NCBI RefSeq assembly: GCF_017873565.1
Contig: NZ_JAGGKH010000019.1
Location: 25,657-89,656 of the forward strand
DNA: 64,000 nt
Direction: 5' to 3'
Origin: Lederbergia galactosidilytica
GTDB taxonomy: Bacteria; Bacillota; Bacilli; Bacillales; Bacillaceae_C
Shown: positions 17,119-25,943 of the stretch, in pieces
Numbering within the stretch: position 1 is the stretch's first letter
Layout of the letters: every line of letters starts with the position of its first letter
The notes under the pieces: model-generated
Database searches by the model: none
The model's input: the letters and a program-made list of their open reading frames with translations, nothing else
Told to the model about the DNA's origin: nothing
Made by a program: the position numbers and the translations under genes

Positions 17119-17946
17119 TTATTTAGATTCTGCTATTTTTTTTGTAGTCTTTTTTCGTTTTGTTGTTTTCTTTTCAGGCTTTGATTTGTCAATAGACGCT
17201 TGTAATGCTGCCATCAGATCTGTAATATTTTCTGTTGGCTTTTCTGTTTTCGCTGTGACTGTTTTTTCCCCTTTTTGCTTTGATTGAATAAGCTCCATTA
17301 CTCGGTTTCTGTATTCATCTTCGTATTTTTCTGGTTCAAATAGGGTCGTTAATTGATCAATTAATAAAACGGCTGTATCAATTTCCTTTTTAGACACCCC
17401 ATCCTCATTCGGTACATTAGGGACCTCAGCAACATTCCTAACTTCATCAGGATAATGAATTGTTTCCATAAGTAATGTTTTTTCGTATACTCGGATAACA
17501 GCTAATTGCTCTTTTGAGCGAATGATTATTTTAGCAAGACCCGCTTTACCAGTTTCCATTAGAGCTTTACGTAAAAGCCCATAAGCTTTAGCCCCACCGT
17601 CTGGTGACATATAGTAGCTGCGATTAAAATAAATGGGGTCAATTTCATTTAATTGAATAAAATCAATAATCTCTACAGCCTTTTCCCCTTTTTCCCCTTC
17701 TAAAGCTTTTAATTCATCTTGTTCTATTACTACGTACTTTCCTTTTGTTAATTCATACCCTTTTACAATATCATCAACTTTTACCTCTTCTTCACATACA
17801 GGACAAATTTTTTCATATTTAATAGGAGTGTTACATTTGTTATGAAGGGAACGAAACTTAATATCTTTATCCTCCGTCGCTGCATGTAATTTAATTGGAA
17901 TGTTTACAAGGCCAAAACTTATGCTTCCTTTCCACATTGTATGCAT
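17119..17946 (-). CDS. ku: Ku protein, non-homologous end joining
   Basis: A 275-residue bacterial Ku homodimer subunit that rings DNA double-strand ends and recruits LigD. The N-terminus MHTMWKGSISFGLVNIPIKL is the family signature, followed by a CPVC-type pair near residue 40, the core EIDPIYFNRSYY and a Lys-rich C-terminal tail (KKTTKRKKTTKK) that aids DNA contact. Start at ATG 17946 with AAGGTG upstream; the frame stays open for 37 more codons but the family begins here. Divergent from ligD with 129 bases between, as in B. subtilis ykoV-ykoU, where expression is sporulation linked; the promoters were not resolved. Confidence 0.93.
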   Translation of the reverse strand: MHTMWKGSISFGLVNIPIKLHAATEDKDIKFRSLHNKCNTPIKYEKICPVCEEEVKVDDIVKGYELTKGKYVVIEQDELKALEGEKGEKAVEIIDFIQLNEIDPIYFNRSYYMSPDGGAKAYGLLRKALMETGKAGLAKIIIRSKEQLAVIRVYEKTLLMETIHYPDEVRNVAEVPNVPNEDGVSKKEIDTAVLLIDQLTTLFEPEKYEDEYRNRVMELIQSKQKGEKTVTAKTEKPTENITDLMAALQASIDKSKPEKKTTKRKKTTKKIAESK

Positions 17947-18075
17947 TCTAACACCTTCTTCTTGGCTTTTTCTATTAGGATTTACAAAAAAAGAAATTTC
18001 ATCCACTGTAAGAATTGAGAAAAATCTATATAAAATTGGGTATGCTAATTTCAACAATAAATTAAAGGTGATCTT

Positions 18076-19923
18076 ATGTTAAAGCCAATGCTCCCTACCT
18101 TAGTTTTTGATCCACCCACGCAAGGTAAATGGTTATATGAAATAAAATATGATGGATTTCGTGGCATACTCGAATGGAAGGAAAACGAGTGCTTCATATG
18201 GAGCCGTAATGGAAAAAATTTATTACCTCAGTTTCCCGAGTTGGAGGAGTATCTAAAAGCGCTTCAAGAACAATTTCATCCATGGCTGCCATTAAAGATG
18301 GATGGTGAATTAGTCATTCTGGAGAATGACTATAAAGCCAACTTTTCACAAATCCAGATTCGCGGACGTCTAAAAGCAAAAAGCAAAATAAAGGAAGCCG
18401 CTCTTCAACGCTCTTGTCGCTTTTTAGTGTTTGATTTATTAGAGGTGGCCGGTCAATCAAACACTAAAATACCTTATGTCAGCAGAAAAGAACAACTATT
18501 CTCAATGCTAAAACAATTGGATTTACCTTTATCACCAACTTGTGGAACGGAAAAACTTATCCAATTCATTCCCAATGCGGAAGATTTTCACCTAGTTACA
18601 AAGAAAATGTATGATTATAATAGTGAAGGTATCGTAGCGAAACAAGATGCTGGTACCTGGGAGGAAGGTAAGAGAAGTAGACAATGGGTTAAAATCAAAA
18701 ATTGGAAAACACTCTCATGTTTTATTACCGGATACGATGAGGAAAATCAATACTTTTACATAGCTGTATATAAAGATGAGCAAAGAATTATGCCTTTAGG
18801 TGGATTTGTTAATGGCCTAGATACCGAAACTAAGGATGCCCTTCGAAAAATTGTTATAAATAATTCTCATTCTAAAAAAGGGTCAATTTTTAGAATGGAG
18901 CCAGCTATTTGCATTGATCTTTATTATTTAGAGTGGAAAGGCGAGCAATTAAGAGAGCCTTTCTTCAACCAATTACGCTTGGATTTAACACCTGATCAAT
19001 GTTCATTTAATTATTTTCTTATCAAAGATGCGGCTTTTCCCCAAGAAATTGATATCTCTCATCCAGAAAAACAGTTATGGGCAGGACATAATGTGACGAA
19101 AGTCGATTACTTACGCTACTTAAGAAAAATAGCTCCATATCTCTTACCGTTTTTAGAGAATCGATTATTAACAGTCATTCGAGCACCACATGGCGAATTC
19201 GGGGATTATTTTTATCAAAAAAACAAACCTGACAGTGCACCGGATTTTGTTAAATCAATTCCATATGATGATAATCATATGATAGTTTGTGATACTTTGG
19301 AAACATTGATTTGGCTTGGAAATCAGCTAGCTATTGAGTATCATATCCCCTTTCAAACAGTTGATGATGACTATGTGAGCGAAATCGTAATTGATTTAGA
19401 TCCACCATCTCAAGAACATTTTCAAATGGCTGTGGAAGCAGCGGCCATTATCAAAAAGATATTGGATTCATTTTCTCTAACCGGTTTTGTGAAATTTTCA
19501 GGTAATAAAGGTATGCAGGTGTATATCCCATTACCCGATTCCCGATATACTTGGGAGGAAACACGAATATTTACGGAATTCTTAGCGAAATTTCTTGTTT
19601 CATATAATCCTGCTTTATTTACTATTGAGCGCTTGAAAAAAAACAGACATGGAAGGCTTTACGTGGATTTTATCCAACATGCCGAAGGGAAGACAATCAT
19701 TGCTCCATATTCTGTTCGTTTACCTTCTAAAGGACTTGTCGCTGCACCATTATATTGGCATGAAATTAATGAACAGTTAAATCCGAAAAAATTTACAATT
19801 GCAGAAGTAAATAAAAGGATCGAAACAATTGGGAACCCATTCGCCGCTTTCTTCTATACAAAAAAGCATCAACCTTTTGCGCAAGTTCTCAAGACAATTC
19901 AAAATGATTCGTTTAATTCGTAA
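18076..19923 (+). CDS. ligD: ATP-dependent DNA ligase D (ligase plus polymerase domains)
   Basis: A 615-residue bifunctional repair enzyme. The adenylation domain comes first, with the nucleotidyl Lys 24 in EIKYDGFRG, KMDGELV and SEGIVAKQ, followed by an OB fold to about residue 300. The second half (about 320-600) is the primase-like polymerase domain with RAPHGEFGDYFYQK, the metal-binding IDLDPP near residue 448 and VKFSGNKGMQVYIPL. There is no 3'-phosphoesterase domain, the same architecture and size as B. subtilis LigD. Works with Ku encoded divergently. Start ATG follows AAGGTGATCTT. The last 11 bases overlap the convergent neighbour. Confidence 0.93.
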   Translation: MLKPMLPTLVFDPPTQGKWLYEIKYDGFRGILEWKENECFIWSRNGKNLLPQFPELEEYLKALQEQFHPWLPLKMDGELVILENDYKANFSQIQIRGRLKAKSKIKEAALQRSCRFLVFDLLEVAGQSNTKIPYVSRKEQLFSMLKQLDLPLSPTCGTEKLIQFIPNAEDFHLVTKKMYDYNSEGIVAKQDAGTWEEGKRSRQWVKIKNWKTLSCFITGYDEENQYFYIAVYKDEQRIMPLGGFVNGLDTETKDALRKIVINNSHSKKGSIFRMEPAICIDLYYLEWKGEQLREPFFNQLRLDLTPDQCSFNYFLIKDAAFPQEIDISHPEKQLWAGHNVTKVDYLRYLRKIAPYLLPFLENRLLTVIRAPHGEFGDYFYQKNKPDSAPDFVKSIPYDDNHMIVCDTLETLIWLGNQLAIEYHIPFQTVDDDYVSEIVIDLDPPSQEHFQMAVEAAAIIKKILDSFSLTGFVKFSGNKGMQVYIPLPDSRYTWEETRIFTEFLAKFLVSYNPALFTIERLKKNRHGRLYVDFIQHAEGKTIIAPYSVRLPSKGLVAAPLYWHEINEQLNPKKFTIAEVNKRIETIGNPFAAFFYTKKHQPFAQVLKTIQNDSFNS

Positions 19924-20608
19924 AATAAAGGAGTAAACAAAAAATGCGCTCTTCTTCGTTTGTTTGCCGATCAAATTTTATAATCGGTGTACTTGCCGAG
20001 AAGATGCGCTGCATACTAATTGGCATTAATCCCCTAGAAACAGTCATGATTTTCATTCCATTCTTTTTAATAGAAAATGTATACGCTGACTTCACGATCC
20101 GATAATCATTTCCATCAGTGGTATGAAATTCGCGTTTGTCGCTTTTTAAAGCTTCAAAGGAAATTTCCTTTCTGATCTTTAATAGTTGTATACCAAAATC
20201 ATTCACTTTGGCCATCCAATATGTATTTTTTCTATGATCTGTTATAGTGAAAAGTGCTTTTTTCGCTTGCTTTCTTCCTTTTTTTATGGAGAAAACACAA
20301 TAGCCACTCCCAGAGAACAATTTACCTTGATATGCGGTAACAGGCGATGGCTCTAGCATTAGCAGTACCTCCCCTTCATTGTGAAAAATGGAGGGATTAG
20401 GGAGACTATGACTTTTGTATACGAAATAAATATGACGAAAAATAAAATATATAAGCATGGTGAGTATTAAAATCCCTGCGGTATTTGTTGGAAAGAAATT
20501 TGTGATTTGCAGTGCTGGAAAAATGATGACCATAAAAACAATTACACATAAAATGCTTTGATGAATATATAATCTTGACATCCCTGAGTAATAATCCTTT
20601 ATATTCAT
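19913..20608 (-). CDS. Membrane-anchored protein, possible tubby-like C-terminal domain
   Basis: A 231-residue protein: two hydrophobic segments near the N-terminus (about 18-38 and 44-62) and a beta-rich soluble remainder with repeated short strands (YCVFSIKKG, YWMAKVNDFG, RIVKSAYTF). This resembles Bacillaceae proteins described as tubby/LURP-like, but I recognise it only loosely. Start chosen at ATG 20608 behind AAAAGGTGAATC; the frame reaches 20779 through a hairpin terminator, which argues against the longer form. It converges on ligD with an 11-base overlap of coding ends. Confidence 0.6.
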   Translation of the reverse strand: MNIKDYYSGMSRLYIHQSILCVIVFMVIIFPALQITNFFPTNTAGILILTMLIYFIFRHIYFVYKSHSLPNPSIFHNEGEVLLMLEPSPVTAYQGKLFSGSGYCVFSIKKGRKQAKKALFTITDHRKNTYWMAKVNDFGIQLLKIRKEISFEALKSDKREFHTTDGNDYRIVKSAYTFSIKKNGMKIMTVSRGLMPISMQRIFSASTPIIKFDRQTNEEERIFCLLLYFTN

Positions 20609-20757
20609 ATGATTCACCTTTTTATATAATGTACAACTAATATATGAAAAGATGGACAAGCTTATGACAAAAACGCTATAAGTATAGTTAATAAATCGGG
20701 GTCTTAACTTCCAGCTTTTTTCATAATTTGCTAATGAATATTTTTTACAAATAAAAC

Positions 20758-20785
20758 AGTCCTTGATAATATTTATCAAGGACTG
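20758..20785 (-). terminator. Intrinsic terminator of the DUF4870 gene
   Basis: CAGTCCTTGATAA followed by its exact complement with almost no loop, then TGTTTTATTTG on the minus strand. Confidence 0.8.
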
Positions 20786-20800
20786 ATCAAAATCTCCCTA

Positions 20801-21151
20801 TTATTTAATAATACGGAAGATTAATGGCATACGATAAGCTTGACCATCGTAAGCTTTGACAGCAGCAATAATGGTGAAAACAGTTGCCGCAATTCCGACG
20901 ATAGGTAAAAGGATAAATCCGATTAAAACAATCATTAAAATGGAAGCGACGATCGCATATACTGCATAAGAGATGAAAAAGTTCATATATTCTTTTCCGT
21001 GATAATCAATAAAAGATGATTCATCTTTCTTGATTAACCAAATAACTAAAGGACCGATAAATGCTGAAAAGAAACTAACGATGTAAATAACAGCGGCAAG
21101 TACTCTGTCATTATTATTGCTTTCCACTTTGTTTTCCATATTGGTTTCCAT
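20801..21151 (-). CDS. DUF4870 domain-containing membrane protein
   Basis: A 116-residue protein with an acidic N-terminus, then three hydrophobic segments (about 20-37, 55-80 and 82-97). Features typical of the DUF4870/Tic20-like small membrane family are RVLAAVIYIVSF, the GPLVIWLIKKDES turn, FIDYHGKEYMNF and the C-terminal YRMPLIFRIIK. Function unknown. Start ATG 21151 has GGAGGG nine bases upstream. Monocistronic, with its own terminator. Confidence 0.82.
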   Translation of the reverse strand: METNMENKVESNNNDRVLAAVIYIVSFFSAFIGPLVIWLIKKDESSFIDYHGKEYMNFFISYAVYAIVASILMIVLIGFILLPIVGIAATVFTIIAAVKAYDGQAYRMPLIFRIIK

Positions 21152-21166
21152 ATAAATACCCTCCAT

Positions 21167-21575
21167 TTCTTATTCCTTATCTAATCTACGTATTAACTAT
21201 ATTATAAGTTTCATATATTTTCACCCTTTCTATATAAAATATGACTTTTGTCATTTTTCTGTAATCGAATATGATGGAACTTGTCTAAATTTATATCCAT
21301 ATTTGTTCCTAGATTGTATAAGGAATTAGATCGCAAAATTTAATAAAATTATGAACTAAATGCGTATACTTGCTTATATTAATTTATAGAGAATAATAAG
21401 TAAAATGAATAATGAATAGGACAGGAATTTCTTAGCAGCTAAAAATTTTAGTCACCCATTAAATTTTATCCATTTTCTCCAAAATAATTACTTTTTTGTT
21501 GTTTTTACTACTATGCAAATTAGATTTTTTTTTGTATGATGTCATTAAAGATTTACTAATTTTATATCGCTCATA
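21167..21575. other. AT-rich intergenic region, no gene recognised
   Basis: About 400 bases between the DUF4870 gene and the structured leader at 21580. No frame with a ribosome binding site. It must hold the promoter of the acetyltransferase transcript; TGTATGAT at about 21534 is a possible -10 region, without a good -35. Confidence 0.45.
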
Positions 21576-21579
21576 ATTG

Positions 21580-21720
21580 AGGGAAGGCAAATGGTGCGCC
21601 ACCAGTAATTGACTGGTTCTAGTGGGTTCGATTCCCACCCCGAAATTTTTTATGCAACTTTAAAAAATTTCGTGGGGCAGAATCGTATCCATAGGACTGC
21701 CCCAACTAGGAGGGGTTCAT
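21580..21720 (+). ncRNA. Structured leader RNA with tRNA T-arm-like hairpin, upstream of the GNAT gene
   Basis: Three adjacent small hairpins: GGTG-CGC-CACC (21593-21603), CCAGT-AATTG-ACTGG (21602-21616) and GTGGG-TTCGATT-CCCAC (21622-21638), the last identical in form to a tRNA T arm. They are followed by a 12-base perfect stem (CGAAATTTTTTA at 21641-21652 with 21661-21672) and an 8-base stem TGGGGCAG/CTGCCCCA (21673-21680 with 21697-21704), immediately before the AGGAGGGG ribosome binding site. The C-rich 3' side of the T-like arm abuts the 12-base stem and can compete for the G run at 21674-21677. No acceptor stem, so not a tRNA gene. I do not recognise it as a known riboswitch class. Confidence 0.55.
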
Positions 21721-21721
21721 T

Positions 21722-22285
21722 ATGCTCAAAAAACGTGAATTAAATGGGCATGAATGTCAGGTTCTTTATGAATTAATGATGCACCCGGATGTCTTCCCTT
21801 ATGTGCGTCAAAAAGTATATTCCTTTGAAGAATTCTTATTTTCAACAAAACAAACAATTGAAGCTGAAGACCGCGGAGAACTATATTCTAGGACTATCTT
21901 AGATGAATGGGAAAATCCAATTGGTACAATTAATTTATTTGATGTTAGTGACGGAGCTGGTTTCCTAGGGACTTGGATTGGGAAACCCTATCATGGTAAA
22001 GGATATAATTCGTTAGTGAAAGAATTATTTTTACAGGAATTGTTTTTTGAGAAGGAAATTGAAACTGTCTATATGAGAATAAAAGTGGAAAATCATCGTT
22101 CAAGAAAAGCGGCAGAAAAATTATCTTATGTTTTAAAAGCAAATAAGACAAAACCATTGGTTTTCCAACAATTAAATCCAACCTGTCACATATATGATTT
22201 ATATGAGATTCCTAGAGATTTATTCACAATGCACTACATGAGAGAAATGGAGACACAAACTTCCCTACAGCAACTAGAAGCATAA
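21722..22285 (+). CDS. GNAT-family N-acetyltransferase
   Basis: A 187-residue acetyltransferase of the RimJ/RimL-like branch. The acetyl-CoA core is visible as ILDEWENPIGTINLFD (strands 2-4 region), GTWIGKPYHGKGYN (the pyrophosphate-binding loop in place of the usual Q/RxxGxG/A) and the VENHRSRKAAEKLSY helix-turn typical of the C-terminal half. The substrate cannot be read; relatives modify protein N-termini, antibiotics or amino acids. Strong ribosome binding site AGGAGGGG directly after the hairpin leader, so the leader probably decides expression. Monocistronic. Confidence 0.85.
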   Translation: MLKKRELNGHECQVLYELMMHPDVFPYVRQKVYSFEEFLFSTKQTIEAEDRGELYSRTILDEWENPIGTINLFDVSDGAGFLGTWIGKPYHGKGYNSLVKELFLQELFFEKEIETVYMRIKVENHRSRKAAEKLSYVLKANKTKPLVFQQLNPTCHIYDLYEIPRDLFTMHYMREMETQTSLQQLEA

Positions 22286-22314
22286 TTTTCAATAAAATAA
22301 TCGAAACATATTTT

Positions 22315-22343
22315 AATGCAATTGGAAATTCCAATTGCATTTT
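22315..22343 (+). terminator. Intrinsic terminator of the GNAT gene
   Basis: AATGCAATTGG/CCAATTGCATT inverted repeat with a 5-base loop followed by TTTTGT. Confidence 0.75.
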
Positions 22344-22438
22344 GTCTTTAATGTATACTAATACATTTGCATGCCTCCCCTTCCTTTATTTAGCTATGTT
22401 ATAATGGTTGTCGGTATGATAATCGTAGAGGTGAAAGA

Positions 22439-23812
22439 ATGGAACAAACTTTTACTCAGGTAGAAAAGATCAAACAATTATGGATTATTTTTACACCCAT
22501 TTTAATAACACAGCTAGCGATGTTTTCGATGAGCTTTTTTGATATTATGATGACCGGAAAATATGCTGCTCATCACTTAGCCGGTGTAGCTGTTGGCTCT
22601 TCATTATGGGTGCCAATATCAACTGGAATAGGTGGCATTCTTTTATCGATTACTCCAATTGTATCCCATTTCATTGGAGCCAATCAAAAGAAGAATGTCT
22701 CTTTTTCTGTTCTACAGGGTGTCTATACCGCCATCGGCCTTGCGTTACTCATTATTTTAATCGGTGGATTTAGTATTAATCCGATCCTAAATGCTATGAA
22801 TCTTGAATATGATGTCCGTTATGTTGCTAAGTCGTATCTCGTTTCGATCAGTATTGGGGTCATTCCATTATTTATATACAATACTTTGCGTTCTTTTATT
22901 GATGCTCTTGGAAAAACGAAAGTTTCCATGTTCATCACATTGATGACTTTGCCTATTAATTTAATTTTAAATTATTTATTAATCTTTGGTAAACTTGGTT
23001 TCCCGGAATTCGGTGGGATTGGGGCAGGGATCGCTTCAGCTATCACATATTGGATCGTTACTATTATAGCGATCGTATTCATCCACACACAAGAACCTTT
23101 TACAAAATTTAAAGTTTTTCACAACCTACCAAGAGTTTCTTTTAAAAAGTGGAAAGAAATTCTACAGTTGGGGATTCCTATTGGACTTTCCATTTTTATT
23201 GAAACGAGTATTTTTTCCGCCGTTACCCTTTTTATGAGTAAATACGGAACAATTGTAATTGCTTCACATCAAGCGGCGTTAAACTTCACCTCATTTCTTT
23301 ATATGATCCCATTGAGCATTTCAATGGCTCTCACTATTTTAGTAAGTTATGAGACGGGAGCAAAAAGATTTAAAGATGCTCATAGTTATAGCTTTTTAGG
23401 AATTACAATCGGTGTTAGCATTTCTTTCATTACTGGTGTCTTACTAATTATTTTTAAGAACAAGATTGCCCTATTGTATAGTTCAGAACCAGAGGTTATT
23501 GCTCTTACATCCCGCTTTTTATTATTTGGTGCTTTTTTCCAACTTTCTGATGCCATCCAAGCACCTATTCAAGGTGCTCTGCGTGGCTATAAAGATGTTA
23601 GAGTCACTTTTATAATGGCGATTATTTCTTTTTGGATTATTGGCTTGCCATTAGGCTTCATCCTTGCAAATTTTACTATCTTAGAGCCTTTCGGTTATTG
23701 GGTTAGTCTAATCATTGGGCTAGCAATTGGCGCACTGACACTAACAGCTCGCCTCTTATATGTACAAAAGAAACAATTAATAGAACAAGGACAACACAAT
23801 ATTTCAGTATAA
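22439..23812 (+). CDS. MATE family efflux transporter
   Basis: A 457-residue protein with 12 hydrophobic segments in two homologous halves, as in NorM/YojI-type multidrug and toxic compound extrusion transporters. The N-terminal half starts with TPILITQLAMFSMSFFDIMMTG and includes the GxxRSFIDALGKTK region typical of the family (near residue 155); the second half begins around LQLGIPIGLSIFIETSIFS and contains PIQGALRGYKDV. It exports cationic compounds in exchange for Na+ or H+; substrates unknown. RBS GAGGTGAAAGA. Own terminator; no partner genes. Confidence 0.9.
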   Translation: MEQTFTQVEKIKQLWIIFTPILITQLAMFSMSFFDIMMTGKYAAHHLAGVAVGSSLWVPISTGIGGILLSITPIVSHFIGANQKKNVSFSVLQGVYTAIGLALLIILIGGFSINPILNAMNLEYDVRYVAKSYLVSISIGVIPLFIYNTLRSFIDALGKTKVSMFITLMTLPINLILNYLLIFGKLGFPEFGGIGAGIASAITYWIVTIIAIVFIHTQEPFTKFKVFHNLPRVSFKKWKEILQLGIPIGLSIFIETSIFSAVTLFMSKYGTIVIASHQAALNFTSFLYMIPLSISMALTILVSYETGAKRFKDAHSYSFLGITIGVSISFITGVLLIIFKNKIALLYSSEPEVIALTSRFLLFGAFFQLSDAIQAPIQGALRGYKDVRVTFIMAIISFWIIGLPLGFILANFTILEPFGYWVSLIIGLAIGALTLTARLLYVQKKQLIEQGQHNISV

Positions 23813-23827
23813 TCGTTAAAAAATAAG

Positions 23828-23852
23828 GCTATCTGTCTTTAGATAGCTTTTT
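23828..23852 (+). terminator. Intrinsic terminator of the MATE gene
   Basis: GCTATCT/AGATAGC hairpin with a 6-base loop then TTTTT, 15 bases after the stop. Confidence 0.8.
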
Positions 23853-23900
23853 ACCTTCGTCTCTCAAGGTAGAGTTATATACGTGTTTTAATCACTATTG

Positions 23901-23964
23901 AAAAATCGCCCTCTCTGTTAATGGTGGATGGTAACTACATTTTACTAGAGTGAGGCGATTTTTT
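23901..23964. repeat. Orphan hairpin element with AAAAATCGCC / GGCGATTTTT ends
   Basis: A 64-base unit whose ends pair (AAAAATCGCC at the left, GGCGATTTTTT at the right) with an inner CTCT/AGAG contact. A/T tracts on both sides allow termination in either direction. No gene is obviously attached. Confidence 0.45.
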
Positions 23965-24026
23965 ATGTCTTTTTCAAATAAAATTAGGTATTCCCCATTG
24001 CTTTAAGGAGAACTTTATTAAAAAAA

Positions 24027-24069
24027 GAGCGTCCAAAAAAGTCAATTTCTTGACCTTTTTAGACAGCTC
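24027..24069 (-). terminator. Intrinsic terminator of the CAP-domain gene
   Basis: Imperfect long inverted repeat (GAGC.GTC.AAAAA.GTCAA with TTGAC.TTTTT.GAC.GCTC) followed on the minus strand by TTTTTTT, 14 bases beyond the stop. Confidence 0.75.
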
Positions 24070-24083
24070 CATTTTTTAAAAGC

Positions 24084-24854
24084 TTACTTTCCAATAAATT
24101 CTTGAGTCCAATAGTTTCCATTAGAAATGTACCCAACACCAATATGAGTGTAATTTTCGTTCAAAATATTAGCACGGTGCCCTGGGCTATTCATCCAACC
24201 ATTTACTACTTCTTGTGGTGAACGTTGACCCATAGCAATATTTTCCCCTGCTGAACGATAGCTAATACCATACTGCTTCATCATATCAAAAGGAGATCCG
24301 TAAGTTGGGCTATTATGATCAAAATAATTGTTTGCTGACATATCTCTTGATTTCTCTCTAGCCATTTTACTTAGAGTTGTGTCTACTTTTAATGCTGACA
24401 ATCCATTTTTAGCTCTTTCTTGATTTGTTAACTCTACTACTTGTTGTTCAAATTCATTTAATGTATTTGTAGATTCAGTAGTTTGGTTATTATTTTGTGA
24501 CTCAGAAGGTTTTTGTACTGGTTGTGCCGGTTGTTGCTGTTCAGGCTGCTCAACAGATGGTGTGTTTTGATTAGTATCTTGCTTCTCTTCATTTTTTTCC
24601 GGTTTTTGTTCACTTTGATTGTTTTGCTTATCTACATTTTGCTTGTTTTTTTGATTCCAATCAAATTTAAATACATGCTTGCACCAATCATCAAAATTGG
24701 CTACTTTCCCATTTAAATAGAATACCTTATACGAAGTATGTGCTGGACTTTGCTCCGTATTAGAAGCAGCATCTGCATTACCTGTAAAAGGCAGTGCCAT
24801 TAAAGCTGTTGCCGCAACCGTGGATAAAATAACTTTCTTTATATCTTTTTTCAT
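24084..24854 (-). CDS. Secreted CAP-domain (SCP/PR1) protein, YkwD-like
   Basis: A 256-residue exported protein. Signal peptide at residues 1-29 ending GNADAAS; then a region with KVFYLNGKVANFDDWCKHVF; a low-complexity Gln/Asn/Pro/Glu linker (about 75-130); and a C-terminal CAP domain (about 135-256) with QVVELTNQERAKNGL, YFDHNSPTYGSPFDMM, SAGENIAMG and GWMNSPGHRANILN, the conserved CAP cavity residues. Bacterial CAP proteins of the YkwD type are found on spores or in the envelope; the activity is unsettled. Start ATG 24854 has GGGGAG upstream. Confidence 0.9.
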   Translation of the reverse strand: MKKDIKKVILSTVAATALMALPFTGNADAASNTEQSPAHTSYKVFYLNGKVANFDDWCKHVFKFDWNQKNKQNVDKQNNQSEQKPEKNEEKQDTNQNTPSVEQPEQQQPAQPVQKPSESQNNNQTTESTNTLNEFEQQVVELTNQERAKNGLSALKVDTTLSKMAREKSRDMSANNYFDHNSPTYGSPFDMMKQYGISYRSAGENIAMGQRSPQEVVNGWMNSPGHRANILNENYTHIGVGYISNGNYWTQEFIGK

Positions 24855-24894
24855 TTTTGTTTCTCCCCTTTGGTTCTTTTTTGCTTGCACGAAT

Positions 24895-25440
24895 ATAGTA
24901 TCATACGTTTCTATGTAATATTTAAGGGAGAAAATCCCAATTAGTAGAATTTCAATCTGCCTTACGTCTTTTCAATCGGCTTTCTCTTAAAATAACAATA
25001 AAAATAACGACTTTTTAAACAAACCATTCTCTGGTAATCATTTCTATTTAAACCTACTTTTCGGGAAATCATCCAAAATCTGGTTTAAATTTAATCTTGA
25101 CAACTTTTTAGACTAGCGAATATATGACATTTATTACAGAAAAATGTCTTCTTTAACTTTTTAACTACCTGTCGCTAATTCCTTGACTAGGAGCTAAATT
25201 GACCACTAAATCTATTATATTAATCTTTTCAGATTGCTATTTTTAATCAAAGTTTTCTGTGTGACAATCTTTATTTGTTCATAAGCCTTTCAGAGAATAT
25301 ACGATTACCTTTTCGTCATTCCAAGCAGAAATATATAATCATTCATATCGTTCCTTGATTTCTGATTATGTTATTAGTCCTTTAAATCTTTCTAAAACCT
25401 ATATTATTTTGTAATTTCGGTTAACCTAATGATATTCACT
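24895..25440. other. AT-rich intergenic region, nothing recognised
   Basis: About 545 bases between divergent genes (CAP protein and zinc-ribbon protein). No supported frame, no strong hairpin and no riboswitch core seen; promoters for both neighbours must lie here. Confidence 0.5.
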
Positions 25441-25457
25441 ATTAAAGGAGGTTTACA

Positions 25458-25703
25458 ATGACTAGTCCTTATTGTTGTCCTAATTGCAAAACAAATCGTT
25501 CTCGATTTAATATTATTGATCAAGTTGTAAATGCTGTCCGCCTAGATCCCCAATCTGGAGAAGTCATTGAGGATTATAATGGGATAGATCCAGGACCTAT
25601 ACATGCAAAATATCAAGGTCCGGCAAAAAGAGTACAGTGTGGTTCTTGTGGGTTGATTGAGGATGAAAGAACTTTTATAAAATTTGGCGAAAACCACAAA
25701 TAA
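25458..25703 (+). CDS. Small zinc-ribbon protein, function unknown
   Basis: An 81-residue hydrophilic protein with two CxxC knuckles, CCPNCKTNR near residue 7 and CGSCGLIEDE near residue 61, a spacing suited to one structural zinc site. Between them are DQVVNAVRLDPQSGEV and a GPIHAKYQGPAKRVQC stretch. I do not recognise the family by name; similar short proteins occur in Bacillus. Clear RBS (AAAGGAGGTTTACA) and a strong terminator support a real monocistronic gene. Confidence 0.75.
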   Translation: MTSPYCCPNCKTNRSRFNIIDQVVNAVRLDPQSGEVIEDYNGIDPGPIHAKYQGPAKRVQCGSCGLIEDERTFIKFGENHK

Positions 25704-25736
25704 AGCTGATTGTATTGGAAGCTGGTCTAAAAAACG

Positions 25737-25780
25737 AAGCGAGCATCTACGTTACTATGTAGATACTCGCTTTGTTTTTT
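25737..25780 (+). terminator. Intrinsic terminator of the zinc-ribbon gene
   Basis: AAGCGAG(C)ATCTAC / GTAGAT(A)CTCGCTT long hairpin followed by TGTTTTTT. Confidence 0.85.
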
Positions 25781-25943
25781 ATTATTTATCAGGGATTTAT
25801 AAATCTTTACTTTGTCTAACAAGGAAGCTTTGTCTTTCCTTTACCTTAGACCAATAGGATATTAGTAAGAGCGGTGTGCCATTAACCGCTCATGGTTGGA
25901 ACTTAAATTTGCGTTACCATACAGGCCCATTTACCTTTAATTT

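Noticed and set aside
21593..21640. A tRNA gene
   Set aside because: The T-arm-like hairpin is convincing, but no 7-bp acceptor stem can be formed and the middle hairpin loop is 5 rather than 7 bases, without a CTNNNAA-type anticodon loop.
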